A stretch of 64,000 nucleotides of DNA from Takakia lepidozioides. Taxonomy: Eukaryota; Streptophyta; Takakiopsida; Takakiales; Takakiaceae. Shown piece after piece: positions 41,486-53,540 of the stretch. Numbering within the stretch: the first letter of the stretch is position 1; every line of letters begins with the position of its first letter. The notes beneath the pieces were generated by a model that did not search any database, was not told the DNA's origin, and saw only the letters and a list, made by a program, of their open reading frames with translations. Both the position numbers and the translations under genes were made by a program. The stretch covers positions 51,317,053-51,381,052 of the forward strand of contig CM060732.1 of NCBI GenBank assembly GCA_030704615.1, given 5' to 3'.

Positions 41486-41885
41486 GTGTGGAGCATGTAT
41501 TCAGCTCATTGAAGCTTCCATCTTCAAGCTTGGAGGGCAAGCAAGGAAGAGGGAAAGGCTGACTTCCCTTATGTGAGGGCAATGCATATGTGGAGCATGC
41601 TTTCAGCCTGTTGAAGGCTTGTACTTTCAGGTTTGGGAGTGCAAGAAAGGAAGGAAGAGGCTGGTTTCCCTGTAGGGCATGTGTGGAGTATGCTTCCAGC
41701 CCGCTGAAGCTTGTATTTTCAGGTTGGTGGGTGCAAGAAAGGAAGCAAAGGGGCTGATTCTCTTGTGGTGAGAGTGGGGCATGTGTGGAGCATGCCTTCA
41801 GTCCATTGGGCTTTTGTTTTCAAGCTTTAGAGAACTAGAAGAGAAGGTAAGGGGCTGATCTGCTCTTATGTACAGTCCGACACTT
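41486..41885. repeat. Tandem repeat, four units of about 91-104 bp
   Basis: Units start near 41486, 41589, 41681 and 41783. Each opens with GTGTGGAGCATG (or close) then TTCAGCC..TTGAAGCTT, and ends with GGGGCTGATTCTC-like text. Unit lengths vary by about 13 bp, and divergence is moderate. Confidence 0.75.
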
Positions 41886-42291
41886 GTAGAGCGAGTTCTG
41901 AGTTGGGGTTTCAACCTCAAGCCTAGATAGAGCATGGATCTTAAAGTGGCAGGTGTAGGGGGCTGGAATAGGCTCTAAGACAGATGTTATGGCCAAGGAA
42001 AACGCTTGAATGAGTGCTCACAAGGGCTGGAAACCAGCAAGGCTTGGTTGTTTGCCATTGAGTTTAGTGGCGTGTTTGGGGAGTCTAAGTGAGAAAGAAG
42101 GCTTGGTTTGTGGCAACCATCTTCCTCGTGGCTTAGGGCTACTATTGGTGGTGTGTGGGAGCCGAAAGAGCAAGAATACATTGCTGATTCCTTCACAGCC
42201 GCCATAGCTCGGTGCAAAGAAGCCTAGAGTCCAAGAGACACAAACCCTAGCTTGGCGTGGCTAAACCCCTTGGAGAAATGGCTAAATTGCC

Positions 42292-43010
42292 ATGAGTGGC
42301 CATGGATGGGGCTGTGACGGGCTGTGGCATGTAGAGCCGTGATCATGTGACCTACGTAGGGCTGTGATGGGCTGTGATAGGTGGCCTATGGGTCTGTGAT
42401 GGGTTGTGACAAGCTGTGCCCTATTGCCTGTGGGGCTGTGACGGGCTGTGGCCTGTGGCCTGTGGGGCTGTGAGGGGCTGTGACAGGCTATGGCCTTTGG
42501 GGCTGTGACCCCTGTGACCTGTGTAGGGCTGTGACAGGCTGTGCCCTATGGCCTGTGGGGCTGTGATGGGCTGTGATAGGCTACGATAGGTTGTGGCCTT
42601 TGGGACTGTGACCCCTCTGACCTGTGTAGGGCTGTGACAGGCTATACCTTGGCCTTTGGGGCTGTGAGGGGCTGTGACAGGCTGTGATCTATGGCCTGTG
42701 GGGCTGTGAGGGGCTGTGACAGGGCCTTTGGGCTGTGACCTGTGACCTGTGTAGGGCTGTGACAGGCTGTGCCTATGGCCTTTGGGGTTGTGATGGGCTG
42801 TGACAGGCTGTGACATGTGGCCTTTGGGGCTGTGATGGGCTGTGGCCTATGGGGCTGTGACCCTGTGACCTGTGTAGGGCTGTGACAGGCTGTGGCCTGT
42901 GTGGGGTTGTGACGGCTGTGACCAGTGATCTGTGTGGGCATGTGCTGGTCTGTGGTGGCCCGTGTTGACCTGTGGACGGCCTGTGCTGACTCGTGGAGGC
43001 ACTGGTGGAC
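42292..43010. repeat. G-rich minisatellite built on GGGCTGTGACAGGCTGTG
   Basis: About 700 bp of near-continuous short repeats, of the forms GGGCTGTGA, GGCTGTGG and CCTATGGCCTTTGGGGCTGT. Higher-order units are about 60-120 bp. The plus strand is strongly G-rich, and the minus strand translates into artefactual His/Pro/Ser-rich frames. Confidence 0.85.
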
Positions 43011-43683
43011 TGCCTAAGGACTGACATGTGGTCTTGAAGGCCGAATTTTGACGCTCGTGGAGGGCGGTTTGAGGAGTATCTTCATGATATTCCCATGGTC
43101 ATCCAAGTGAAAGAAAGGAGAGGAAGAGTATTGGGATGAGGGCATGATGGGGTTAGGCATTGCTTTAGCTTCTCTTCCTCGTAGTTTTCCACCTTCTCAT
43201 TAGGCCAAGACCTTTCCGTAGGTGGAGGCAAGAGTCAGTCCGGGTTTGGGCTGGGGTGTCCTTTCAGGACCAACACCGTGGAGTTGTTTTTGGTGTGGGG
43301 GAGTTGTCGTTCTGATTTCTTGTGTTTGGATCCCCTCCATACCTGCATGCTTGACTGTGCGCCATGTTAGTTTTGTGTGGGCGCTTGTTTTTATAGGTGA
43401 TTGGTCCAGATTTGATCACCGGCCAGTCCTAGAGTATGCTGTCGATGGTGAGGCTGGGGTGATGACCAGTCAGACCATCATTGTTTCTCCTGTGGTGAGG
43501 TTGGAGGTGATGACCAGCCAACCATATGAGTGCTTGCGGTGGATGCAAGTGCAGGTGTAGGCTATGTTAGGAACCTAGTATTCCAAACCATAAGCCGCAA
43601 CAGGTTCTCTACCCGGTTACCTTATGGAGAGGGGGTTAGGGACATATTCATGACCGGTTGAGTGACAGTTTGTCAACACGGAG

Positions 43684-44274
43684 GTGTCACTAGTTGCTGG
43701 GGACAGTGCCGGTTCGAGCACTAACGATACTAGTGGGTACACGAGACGAGGTGTGCGGTTTAGGCCACCTTCACCTCCTGTGTCTTCTACGGAAGGTTCT
43801 GATTCGGATTGTGAATCAGGAGGACTCACACCGGTGGTGCAAGTTGTTTCCTTGCCATTGTTGTGGGACACAATGGAGGAGATGTATGGAGCTACCAAGG
43901 GGCCACGAAGGTACTCTGGGGCGGTGAGCACCATCGAGTTGGATGATTTTATCCAAGAGTTTGATAGTTGGTGTGATTTGCAGCAAATGCGCAATCCACA
44001 ACTATTTACGCCTTTCATGGCATGGAAGGGGTTGTTTCAGCACCTTGAGGGGCCGCCTATGGATGATTACCATGAGTTCAGGCGGGGGCATGAGGTTGAT
44101 CGAGGAGTGGAGGATGTACTGGTCACCCGACTATGTTTCCATCACTAGAGGGTCACTAGATCCACAGGCATTGGCTCCACCTGGCCGCTGCAACAACCCT
44201 ACAACTTCATTTGTTTTTTTTTCAGCCCGCCGCAGTGCCAAAGGACGGGTGTACATAGCGACGCGTCCACCCAG
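43684..44274 (+). pseudogene. Retrotransposon gag-like fragment, cut off by transposon copy A
   Basis: The frame from 43684 reads an acidic Ser-rich N-terminus, then LDDFIQEFDSWCDLQQMR, LFTPFMAWKGLFQHLEGPP and DDYHEFRRGHE, a gag-type capsid-like segment of plant LTR retroelements. A frameshift at about 44100 moves the continuation to the next frame (IEEWRMYWSPDYVSITRG). The similarity then ends abruptly at about 44274, where sequence shared with 60326 begins. The 43.0-43.68 kb stretch before it is non-coding and could be the element's leader. Confidence 0.5.
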
Positions 44275-44499
44275 CGAGGTTAGCTATTTCATGAGCATGA
44301 GCGGCATGAGCGGCATGAGCGGAGTAGTAGACAATCGGTTTTCATGAGCCGAAGTACAATTCTGCAAATAAAAAAATTACAAACATTATTGTAATGGGAT
44401 GTGTAAATATATATATATTTATTTAAAAAAACAATGTAATATTCATTGTTTGAAGTAGAAATTGTAGTTTTGAGAGCCGTGCTCATGATATTTCGTTTT

Positions 44500-44870
44500 C
44501 CGCTCATGCGAATTCCCGAGTGATATCTGCAAAATTGGCACCGAATTTCGCGTAATAGGTCTGCAAGCAGAAAAATCGGCGACGTATTGCGCGGTAATAG
44601 GTGACTTCGGCGAAAAATGGTGCGAATTTCGCGGTATAGGTCCCAAGTTCATTGAAGTGTAAGCCCACATTGGAAAATGTGGCGCCGAATTTCCGTACAT
44701 GGTGCCGACATTGCCCAAATGTTGGGCAGTTCTGGGCCATGTAACTGGAAATTCGGCGCCATTTTTCCAGACATCGTCTCCGACAATGTTGGGACTTAGC
44801 CAGTTTTCGGCCCAAAAAAGGAAATTGGCGCCATTTTTCGAGAAATGGCCCCCTCAACTGCAACTGTTTG
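44500..44870. repeat. Left subterminal GGCGCC repeats of copy A
   Basis: About two full units and several partial ones of a roughly 70-bp repeat containing TTCGGCGCCATTTTTCCAGA, GTTGGGACTTAGCCAGTTTT and CGGCCCAAAAAA. The same unit forms a four-copy run in copy B. The core, reverse-complemented, equals the core of the right-arm array (GGCGCCGAATTTCC). Confidence 0.75.
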
Positions 44871-45117
44871 GAACTCAGTTTTCTGGAAGATTTGCAAATT
44901 TTTCCTGCCGCCATCTTTGTATTGATTCTGTTTCGACATTGAATTGTCACTGGACGTCAACGATATCCCAACAGTCCCTAGTGTTAAAAAGACATCACTT
45001 TATTATTGTCTGTCTCATTCCAGGAGTTTTGGTGTGCATTCATTACACTGCCAAAACAAAGTCTAATGCATAAAATGCAATTGCAATATCCCATATGGTG
45101 GATGCCCTTTTCCCCAT

Positions 45118-46575
45118 CAATGATTTTCGGAATCCCGACGGAGGATTGTGCCAGCTCGTTCACGCTCACGCTGGTGCATGAATAAAGTCATCAATAGTCA
45201 AGTTCATCCTCACCTCTTCAGTAAATGTAATACAGATGTTTGCACAAGATAATACTTTGACCCCTTCTTTGCTTCCATCAACGAGAAGTCCGTACAATTG
45301 CAAGTCGCTCCACTCCAATCGTAATTGTGTATACGTCGTCGCCTACAGCTGAGCCGGCCGTTGCATCCGATAAACACGTCCCAGGCCGGGTGGGGGTACG
45401 TCCACAGAGCTCTGAATAGTGCAAGCCATCCCAAGAGCATTGGCAATCCGAGTCTCATTCAATTATTGGGGGGTGTCGTCTCTTCACTCTTCCGAATCGC
45501 ATTGTGGGATGTGCAGAATTGTCCAATCCGTCTCTACTGGACGGAGCAGCCTGCAATGGCTGGGTCTGAGGAACTGGAAACGAGTGGGCTGGGACGTCTG
45601 TGCGCTGCACCATTCAAAATCATTCAAAATCCTGCTGATAAGAGCATCCGCCTCATTCTACAAGAGGTTGCAACCTGGTGCACAGGCCAGACGCCCGAGC
45701 TCCGGCATTCCCTGAATCCGTATTTGGGCTTGCCAATACACAGGTCATTATGTCGTGCCTACAGAACCAAACGTCTGCGTTGTGGCGTGAGAGAATGTGG
45801 GAGTCAAAAATCTGCCGCTGAAACAAGGTGCAGGTACAACACCGTGTGGGTTCCTCCGAATCATCTCACCACAGCGTGCTCTCGTATCCACCCGGATGGC
45901 GCAGCACTTCCCTCGAAATGCCGGCAATGTCCTTGTTATTCTCCAACTGTGACTTCGACACTCTGTCTCCACAATAAATTATGTTGTACTGCTTTACTAC
46001 AATGGCTCGTTATGTTCCTCGGGCACGTGCCCTCTGCTCAAAGGAGATGACGATCTTGAACGTGCAGGACTTGCGGTGCTTGACGAGACCCTCCTCGGGC
46101 AACATCACGGGACCACGAGGGAGCGTGCGAATATTCTTGTCAGCTCGCCATGAATCCTCTTCTCCGCCAGTGCCTCGTCAAGTCTTCGTCTCACTAGAGG
46201 GTGTGAACATCTCTTCCAAGTGTGGCCTCTCGAAGCAATGGCGTGTCCGAAGGCCCCTCTCGCAAGGCTGCCAGGCTGCCCACTTGCGAGGATTCTTCGC
46301 TCTGGAGGCAGTCCCATCAGCATGTTCTGCCTGTCCGGCCCCAGCCCCACTGGTTTCCCTTTCAAGAACTCGTTGTATACCTGCATTGCTGCATATTGAC
46401 CTCACCACAATGTCCTCCATTGTGGTAGTGAGGATGTCCACAGATGCACCGCAGAGGAGGCCACGCAAGGAAGAATGTACTGATTCGGTCCATGTTTGTT
46501 GTCGGCATGTTGGTGTCGGAGTCGACACATTTCCTGCACATGCACATTTGAGGTTACAAGCAAGTTACAAAGAAG
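45118..46575 (-). pseudogene. Transposase C-terminal half (SWIM) of copy A
   Basis: Minus-strand fragments in shifting frames correspond one by one to the better copy at 62545-61115. They include the post-intron segment (ESVHSSLRGLL, VYNEFLKGKPVGLGPDRQ), the middle (GKCCAIRVDTRARCGEMIRR, PAPCFSGRFLTPTF) and the SWIM start CNCTDFSLMEAKKGSKYY at about 45290. There a one-base loss destroys the final CKH. Its 5' side ends at the gypsy LTR. Confidence 0.75.
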
Positions 46576-47293
46576 TGTCGCGCACCTCACTTCGGTAAGC
46601 TCCCCCTCAAGTCATAGTTACTCGCTTTGATGCGCGCGCCTGACTCCCAACCGGCCGCCGGGCCAACTTGGAGCTTCGGCTGCTCACCGGGACATAACGG
46701 TCCCCTTCGCTCTCCCGAAAGACCCTCCACCTATTTGGGCCTAGTGGAATTCCCTTTGGAAATGGCAGTCCGGAACAGCTCCCCACTCTTTGGTCGCTTT
46801 CCGGCTCGCTCGCTTACTCACTAGTTTTTGGTCACCAACGGGCTTGCACCGTTCTCGGGGTTACTACTCCCTATATACTTCTGTAGCTGTCCGCGGGGTT
46901 TCACAACCAGCCATGCCATTTTATGGCGAACCACCACGAAGACCCTCGACTCCCGGTGGTGAGTCGCGGTGAGTCTTGGCCCGCTCACCACGGCCCCTAT
47001 GGACCGTGATGAGTCCCAAGACTCCCCACGACTCCCACCACGAGGTCTCCGCCCCCATGGTGAGTCCTATGCCACCCCCACTAAGTCCCACTAAGCTACC
47101 ACCACCCCTTGTGGAGCCACCCCCACCGCAACCCGGTGTGCGGGGCTCCACCTAGTGAGCGCCTCCGCTTCCTGAGTGCCTTGGGCACTCAAGGGTGCTT
47201 CAGCCCCCCATACCTATCGCTGCCGCTGCCCCCACCACAGGGGCAGCCCCTCATGTGTCCCGACCCCTGCCCTCAAGGCAAAGGGCCGCGACA
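46576..47293 (-). repeat. Gypsy LTR (3' LTR in element sense)
   Basis: Starts TGTCGCGCACCTCACTTCGG and ends GGCCGCGACA. It is nearly identical to 52815-53540. The sequence contains CTATATACTTC, a likely TATA region in plus-sense reading only; element-sense signals are not clear. Confidence 0.93.
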
Positions 47294-48138
47294 CACACCC
47301 CTACCAACAGGGAGTCGATGTCCTCATCGACTTGTCCATTTTGTAGAAACGAACATCCAAGTTGTGGCGTCCCACATCAAGGGATTTGTTTTTGTACCAT
47401 GGCGTCCCATGGCAAAGAACCAAACCCCACACTTGACTCTACTCTCCACTAGCTAGTTCGGCCGACTTCCTCCAAGTCCCGGCCAAGGGTGGAGCCTCTC
47501 CAGCTCCTCCCAGTGCACTCTTCTTGGCCTACTTCAAGGCCAAGGAACGATCCTCCCCGAGGATCGAATCGCCTTACTGCAACAACATTGCTTGCGATCG
47601 CTCATGATGCCGCTTTTGGCATCACCTTGAGCAAGGGTTCACCTGGAACCCTCTTTGACTAGGAAGATAACCTTGAACCAACCGTGCGCCCCAATCACTA
47701 CAATTGGGTCCGCCTTGGAATGCTGGCCTGAGGTACGGGAACACGCCGAAGCCGCACTACGACTTCGTCCCGAGGCTACACGATTATAGTACGTGAACGG
47801 AAGCACGTAGCTTCCGCGTTAGCCCGCACTACAAGGCAACCCCCTCGGTAGCGCAGTTATAGTACGCGCACGCGCCAGGTGCGCACTAGCACGTGAACTC
47901 CCAAAGAAGTCGCAAGTTTCCTTGCCCCTTGGATGGGGTCACCCGATTTCGGCACTACGCAAACACACGATTAACCCAATTTACCTCTCCCACTTTTATA
48001 AGCTAGCATGCATTCTACACACTAGCCAACCATACCATGCATCACCATTCCAAACAAAATAGGACGCACAACATTTGGAACCCATTTCCTTATAACAAAT
48101 TTTTGTACAATACAAGTTTTTGTAATCGGATTCCTAAG
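47294..48138. other. Untranslated stretch between pol and the 3' LTR
   Basis: No coding frame of note. On the minus strand it is the 3' non-coding part of the gypsy element, ending in GGTAGGGGTG, a modest purine tract next to the LTR that could serve as the polypurine primer. Confidence 0.5.
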
Positions 48139-49769
48139 CTAGCTAAGCCGGGCTAAGCATGCATTTCCTCCCCACGCTCCAAGGTTGATGTCCCCATCAA
48201 CGTTTCTTCCGCTTTTGAGGTCGCCCTTCGAAAGCTGCAACCGCCTCGGATGCGTTTCCCATTTCTGAGGCACGCACCCAAGATGCCTCCACATGATGAT
48301 AGCCCTTCCATTTGACGAGATACTCCGTTTCTCGTTCTTGAACCTCCTCGACTTAAGTATTGCCTCCACCTCGTACTCAGGTTCATTTTCATGATCCAAC
48401 AGCATAGGTGGCGGACGCAACACTTGATGTCGATTCGGACGCGCTTCATCTTTGAAGTAAGGCTTCAAAAGGGAGACATGGAATACTGGGTGCACCTTGA
48501 TGTTTGCCGGCAGCTCCAATTCATACACATCCTCATTCATAACCTTCCGAATGCGAAAGGGTCCCGCATACGGAGGTATGAACTTCGGACTCACTTCCGG
48601 AGGTAGTCGGAAATTCTTGATGTTCAACCAGACCTCTGCGCCTGCCTCAAACTTCACTTCCCTCCGCTTCCGATTCGCCTGCCTTTCATACCGTTTCCTG
48701 GCTTTGGCAATGTTGTACTTTGCGAGCTTCAACAAACGCTCGCGTTCTTCCAGTATCGCCGCTACTGCCGGTTCCTCAACGTCCTGGGCGGCCCAACTTG
48801 TCGGCACCAGAGGTGCTTTTCCATAGACCAATACGAAAGGGGAAACTCCCGTTGCGGAGTGTTCTGTGTTATTATAACAGAACTCTGCCGCGTCTAAGTG
48901 TTCCACCCAGTCTGTTTGGTCTGCCGACACGTAATTCCGCAAGATCTGCTTCACTACGGAATTCACCCTTTCTGTTTGGCCGTCGGTCGTAGGTCGGAAG
49001 GCGGTGCTCATCTTCAGCCTCGTCCCCATCTTCTTCCAAAGTGTCCTCCAAAATTTACTCGTAAACTTTGGATCGCGATCCGAGACAATATCCGTAGGGA
49101 CTCCATGATGCTTTAAGACGTGGGCAAAGTAAAGTCGTCTTGTCTCCTGCGCCGTTGCCGTCTCCTTGGTGGGGACGAAATGGCCCATTTTACTGAACCT
49201 ATCCACCACCACCATGATTGCATCGAATCTTTTGACAACGGCATAGCAGTCATGAAATCCATCGAGACGCTTTCCCAAGTCCCCTCTGGAATCAGCAAAG
49301 GTTGTAACAGCCCCGCTTGCTTTTTGTACTCGCTCCGGTTTTGTTGGCATGTGGTGCATGTCTTGACATACTCCTCTGCCTCCTCCCTCAGTTTGGGCCA
49401 GAAATACTCTTTCTTCAAGAGTGCCGCAGTGCGCTTGGCTCCGCCGTGGCCCGCAAGCGGGCTATCATGGCATTCTCTCAAGAGGCTATCTCTTATCCCT
49501 CCCTTTGGCACGTAGAGACGTTTTTGCTTATACCGGAGCAGTCCATTTTGCAAGTGGAACTGCGATTTAACCCCCATCCTCAAGTCCTGCATCACGGACT
49601 TCGCCAGCTCATCCTTCCGGCAAGCCTTTCGGATCTTCCTTTGGAGCGCCGTCTCGCCCTTGTACACCAACAAGAGCTGCTGCTTTCTACTTAAAGCATG
49701 GCCACCACGTTGTCTCGTCCCGGTTTGTACTGGATATCCACGTCGAACACCGCCAAAGTATCTTGCCAC
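48139..49769 (-). pseudogene. Gypsy integrase and chromodomain, frameshifted
   Basis: Continuation of pol in three frames. The zinc-binding region is SPLAGHGGAKRTAALL, EYFWPKL and CTTCQQNR. The catalytic core is DAIMVVVDRFSKMGHF, DIVSDRDPKFTSKFW and TDGQTERVNSVVKQIL. Then come the C-terminal PYAGPFRI and VFHVSLLKPY, and the start of a chromodomain (EYEVEAILKSRR) that shifts frame. Shifts lie near 49700, 49240 and 48330. The family enzyme inserts the cDNA into the genome, and the chromodomain guides targeting to heterochromatin. This copy cannot make an intact product. Confidence 0.85.
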
Positions 49770-52700
49770 CTAAGTTGTTTTGGGGACAACTTGGGCTGCG
49801 TGGCAAAATACTTCACCGTGACATTGTCCGTGAACACCTTCACTGGGTTGGAACCAACATAGTGGCGCCAAAGCTCAAGGCAATGCACCACTGCCTTCAT
49901 CTCTTTTTCGTGCGTAGGCCAGCGTCGCTCCACTTCATTCAGTTTCTTACTTTCGTAAATCACTGGACGTCCATCTTGCATAAGTACACCCCCAATCGCG
50001 AAGTCCGACGCATCTGTATGAATCTCAAATGGACGATCGAACTCCGGGATTTTCAAGACTGGAGCTTCCGCCATCCGCTGCTTCAATTCAGCAAAAGCTT
50101 GGCCACAAAAGGTGTTCCATGCCCAGACTTTAGATTTACACAGAAGGTCCGACAGCGGCCCCGCGATCTTGGCGAAATTTCTCACATACTTCTGGTAATA
50201 GGAGGCGAGTCCTAGGAAGGATCGCACTCCCGGGACCGAAGTCGGAGGCTCCCAGTCCAAGATCGCCCTCACCTTTCTATCATCCATTTTGATCCCATCC
50301 TGTGTAATCACATGCCCCAGGAACTCCACTTTTGTGACTTGGAATTCGCACTTTGAAGCTTTGGCATACAGCTTCCCTTCTCGCAATTTTTGGAATACCC
50401 TTTTGAGGTGCTCCAGGTGCTCCTCCTTTGTTTTCGAGTACACCAAGATGTCGTCGATGTACACGATCACAAAGTCATCCAACCACTCCTGAAAAAGGCT
50501 ATTCATTAGCGTGCTAAAGGTCGCGGGTGCATTGGTGAGCCCAAAAGGCATCACCAAAAACTCATATGAACCATACCTTGTCCTGCACGCGGTCTTCTCC
50601 TCATCTCCTTCCGCCACCCGAATTTGATGATAGCCGGAGCGCAAGTCGATCCGGCTGAAATACTTCGCTCCTGCCAACCGATCGAAGAGGTCGTCGATCC
50701 TTGGCAAAGGGTACTGGTTTTTGATAGTCACCTTATTCAGAGCCCTGTAATCGACACACATCCGCAGCGTCCCATCCTTCTTGTCTGCGAATAGCACCGG
50801 GGCTCCGTAAGGTGACTTACTCGGCCGGATGTACCCCTTTGACATTAGATCCTTGAGCTGAGTCTTCAGCTCGACCAACTCCCTGTGGCTTAACCGGTAG
50901 GGTGCCTTGGCAGGCGGTTCCGATCCCGGTATCACCTCAATCTTGTGGTCAACTCCTCTTCGCGGTGGCAAGCCGCTTGGTAAATCCTCCGGCATCACAT
51001 CCTGGTATTTCTCCAAAATCCCCTTGATCCAATCTGGGCTCGGCTCCCCATCGCCTCCTTCTCCTTTCACTTCTCTAATGTAAAGCAAAAACTGGGGCTC
51101 GTGTGCCTCCTCCACGGCCCACTCCTTTGCTGACAGAAGGTTTATTCGCCCTCCCACGGATTTGGGCGTTTCTGACACTCGTAAAACCTCGCCACCATTC
51201 CCACATGGCAGCGTGACTACTCTCTTGCGGCCATCTATGACCGCTCCGGATTTGCTCAAAAATGTCATCCCCAAAATGAGATCCACTCCATCGATCTCGC
51301 AGATGGTGAAGTTCTCACGTCCCTCCCAACTCCCCAGTTGAAGAGGAACATCAATCGCCAACCTTGTCGCCAACTGTGGTTCTCCTTTGGCAGAACGCAC
51401 CTCAATAGAGGCCCCCACGTCACTTGTCGGGAGTCCCAGCTTTTGTGCCGTTGCCGGTGTCATGAAGGAGTGCGACGCTCCTGTGTCCACCAACAACGAC
51501 ACATTAGTTCCGGATATTATCCCATCCACGAACAATAACTGACTCCCTTTTCGTAAGGCGCCAGTTTCCTGATACAACTCACAAGAAAATTTGCCTACCT
51601 TGCAAGTCCTGGCGACCACCGCTTCCACCAAGCAACTGATGGTATCTTCCGACAGCTCTGTGGTCGCCCGAGTCATGTTCAATTGTCGGGGCTTCGTGCA
51701 CTTCTTGGCCATGTGCCCGGGCTCCCCGCAATTGAAACACACTCTATCAAAGGTCGCCTTCTGTCCGCCATAAGCCGCTCCACCCGCTTTTCCTTTCGAA
51801 GCACTGGGTGCCGCCTTGACGTGTGAAGGCCCTCCCTTCGATTTCCACGTGCCATTTTTGCCGCGTGGCCTATCCCACTTCTTTTCCGGTCGGAAGGAGT
51901 CACCTTCCCGCCGAATCTTCTTGTGGTTCAGCTCCGTACGGCCTTGTCTTTCACCCCTAGGGACATCTGAGAAACATTCAGCCCTCTCACTAGCCTCGTT
52001 CAAAGTCTTGGGTGGCTTCTCCTCCAACTTCCGCCTGGCCCATGGTGCCAGTCCCGCCACAAAGTTGAAGACCATTTCTGGTTCTGCCATGTCCGCAACT
52101 TCGAGCAACAGCACATTGAAAGCCTGGACATATCCACGAATGTCATCTGTTTGCTTCAAATTCCTCATCTTGTCCCGGGCGAGCCAGGACGCGTTGAGGG
52201 GCACAAACTGTCTCTTCATCAATTCCTTGAACCCACTCCAGTTCAAGGTTTCCGGGCTTGGACCTTGGTCGTGAAGGCGTTTCTGCCACCATTGTTGAGC
52301 ATAGCCCCTCAAATAGGTGGGAGCCACTTCCACCCGATCCTCGTCACTCAACTTGGCCGCCCGGAAGTACTGCTCTAGCTCCAAGAGCAAGGTGTTGAGT
52401 GCCTTCCGATTTCGGACGCCCTCGAAGGTGCCGGGTTCCTTAGGCTTCACCTTAAACTTTGCCTTAGCGGAAGTGGCATTAGCCGCCTTCAACACGTCTT
52501 TCAACGTCCCGCCAAACTGCGCCAACAACCCTTCCCAAAAGGCTGCCGGCATGGGAGGCATCTCTTGGTTTGTTGGAGCTCTCAAGGATTCCTCGGGCTC
52601 CGACTCCTCGGATTCCTCCCGCTCTTGGGCGGCCTCGTTTTCGGAAACATGCATCGCTTCCTCAAACGGCCGCCTCGGTGACACGCCGCCCCCATCGGGC

Positions 52701-52813
52701 TCACCGGGATCATCATCTTTTGGGCCGTTCCGCTTTCGCTTCGGCTTGCCCGACCCCATGATGAGGCCAATCCCAAGGACGATCGCGTACTGAACTCTAA
52801 GCTCTGATACCAA
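49691..52813 (-). CDS. Gypsy gag-pol: gag, protease, reverse transcriptase, RNase H (1040 residues)
   Basis: One open frame. Order: a gag capsid-like part ([14 protein letters not shown]), zinc knuckle [14 protein letters not shown] (about 51730), aspartic protease DTGASHSFM (about 51487), RT motifs ([47 protein letters not shown], catalytic YIDDILVYS at about 50455) and RNase H ([14 protein letters not shown]). It stops at GRDNVVAML. The family reads GRDNVVADALSR here, so one base has been lost near 49700, cutting the integrase off. It supplies capsid and copies the RNA into cDNA. The true start may be the Met at about 52759 ([11 protein letters not shown]), since the first codons overlap the primer site. 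Confidence 0.92.
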   Translation of the reverse strand: MVSELRVQYAIVLGIGLIMGSGKPKRKRNGPKDDDPGEPDGGGVSPRRPFEEAMHVSENEAAQEREESEESEPEESLRAPTNQEMPPMPAAFWEGLLAQFGGTLKDVLKAANATSAKAKFKVKPKEPGTFEGVRNRKALNTLLLELEQYFRAAKLSDEDRVEVAPTYLRGYAQQWWQKRLHDQGPSPETLNWSGFKELMKRQFVPLNASWLARDKMRNLKQTDDIRGYVQAFNVLLLEVADMAEPEMVFNFVAGLAPWARRKLEEKPPKTLNEASERAECFSDVPRGERQGRTELNHKKIRREGDSFRPEKKWDRPRGKNGTWKSKGGPSHVKAAPSASKGKAGGAAYGGQKATFDRVCFNCGEPGHMAKKCTKPRQLNMTRATTELSEDTISCLVEAVVARTCKVGKFSCELYQETGALRKGSQLLFVDGIISGTNVSLLVDTGASHSFMTPATAQKLGLPTSDVGASIEVRSAKGEPQLATRLAIDVPLQLGSWEGRENFTICEIDGVDLILGMTFLSKSGAVIDGRKRVVTLPCGNGGEVLRVSETPKSVGGRINLLSAKEWAVEEAHEPQFLLYIREVKGEGGDGEPSPDWIKGILEKYQDVMPEDLPSGLPPRRGVDHKIEVIPGSEPPAKAPYRLSHRELVELKTQLKDLMSKGYIRPSKSPYGAPVLFADKKDGTLRMCVDYRALNKVTIKNQYPLPRIDDLFDRLAGAKYFSRIDLRSGYHQIRVAEGDEEKTACRTRYGSYEFLVMPFGLTNAPATFSTLMNSLFQEWLDDFVIVYIDDILVYSKTKEEHLEHLKRVFQKLREGKLYAKASKCEFQVTKVEFLGHVITQDGIKMDDRKVRAILDWEPPTSVPGVRSFLGLASYYQKYVRNFAKIAGPLSDLLCKSKVWAWNTFCGQAFAELKQRMAEAPVLKIPEFDRPFEIHTDASDFAIGGVLMQDGRPVIYESKKLNEVERRWPTHEKEMKAVVHCLELWRHYVGSNPVKVFTDNVTVKYFATQPKLSPKQLRWQDTLAVFDVDIQYKPGRDNVVAML
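52801..52812 (-). promoter_or_regulatory. Primer-binding site for initiator Met tRNA
   Basis: Read minus, TGGTATCAGAGC follows the 5' LTR after two bases. It is the classic plant retrotransposon site complementary to the 3' end of initiator methionine tRNA. Confidence 0.9.
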
Positions 52814-52814
52814 G

Positions 52815-53540
52815 TGTCGCGCACCTCACTTCGGTAAGCTCCCCCTCAAGTCATAGTTACTCGCTTTGATGCGCGCGCCTGACTCCCAAACGGCCGCCGG
52901 GCCAACTTGGAGCTTCGGCTGCTCACCGGGACATAACGGTCCCCTTTCGCTCTCCCGAAAGACCCTCCACCTATTTGGGCCTAGTGGAATTCCCTTTGGT
53001 AGATGGCAGTCCGGATCAGCTCCCCACTCTTTGGTCGCTTTCCGGCTCGCTCGCTTACTCACTAGTTTTTGGTCACCAACGGGCTTGCACCGTTCTCGGG
53101 GTTACTACTCCCTATATATACTTCTGTAGCTGTCCGCGGGGGTTTCACAACCAGCCATGCCATTTTATGGCGAACCACCACGAAGACCCTCGATTCACGG
53201 TGGTGAGTCGCGGTGAGTCTTGGCCCGCTCACCACGGCCCCTATGGACCGTGATGAGTCCCAAGACTCCCCACGACTCCCACCACGAGGTCTCCGCCCCC
53301 ATGGTGAGTCCTATGCCACCCCCACTAAGTCCCACTAAGCTACCACCACCCCTTGTGGAGCCACCCCCACCGCAACCCGGTGTGCGGGGCTCCACCTAGT
53401 GAGCGCCTCCGCTTCCCTGAGTGCCTTGGGCACTCAAGGGTGCTTCAGCCCGCCCATACCTATTGTTGCCGCTGCCCCCACCACAGGGGTAGCCCCTCAT
53501 GTGTCCCGACCCCCTGCCCTCAAGGCAAATGGCCGCGACA
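52815..53540 (-). repeat. Gypsy LTR (5' LTR in element sense)
   Basis: Starts TGTCGCGCACCTCACTTCGG and ends GGCCGCGACA. It is paired with 46576-47293. It is longer by a few single-base insertions, including an extra TA in the TATATATAC run. Confidence 0.93.

Larger units (their letters stand above)
46576..53540 (-). mobile_element. Complete Ty3/gypsy LTR retrotransposon, chromovirus type
   Basis: It is flanked by direct LTRs of 718 and 726 bp, both bounded by TGTCGCG and CGCGACA. The primer-binding site is beside the minus-sense 5' LTR, and a gag-pol coding region runs on the minus strand. GAAG lies immediately outside each end (46572-46575 and 53541-53544), a short target duplication. The LTRs differ at about 16 positions by eye, so the insertion is fairly recent. 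It lies in an intron of the copy A transposase gene. Confidence 0.93.

Noticed and set aside
42421-43027. His/Pro/Ser-rich minus-strand frames
   Set aside because: Artefacts of the G-rich minisatellite, with no complex protein composition.
44504-44950. 148-codon minus-strand frame
   Set aside because: It covers the left subterminal GGCGCC repeats of copy A; no domain is seen.
45325-46050. 241-codon plus-strand frame
   Set aside because: Shadow of the minus-strand SWIM half of the transposase; the minus-strand reading matches copy B motif by motif.
52317-52793. Plus-strand frames opposite gag
   Set aside because: Antisense of the gypsy gag region, with no independent motif.
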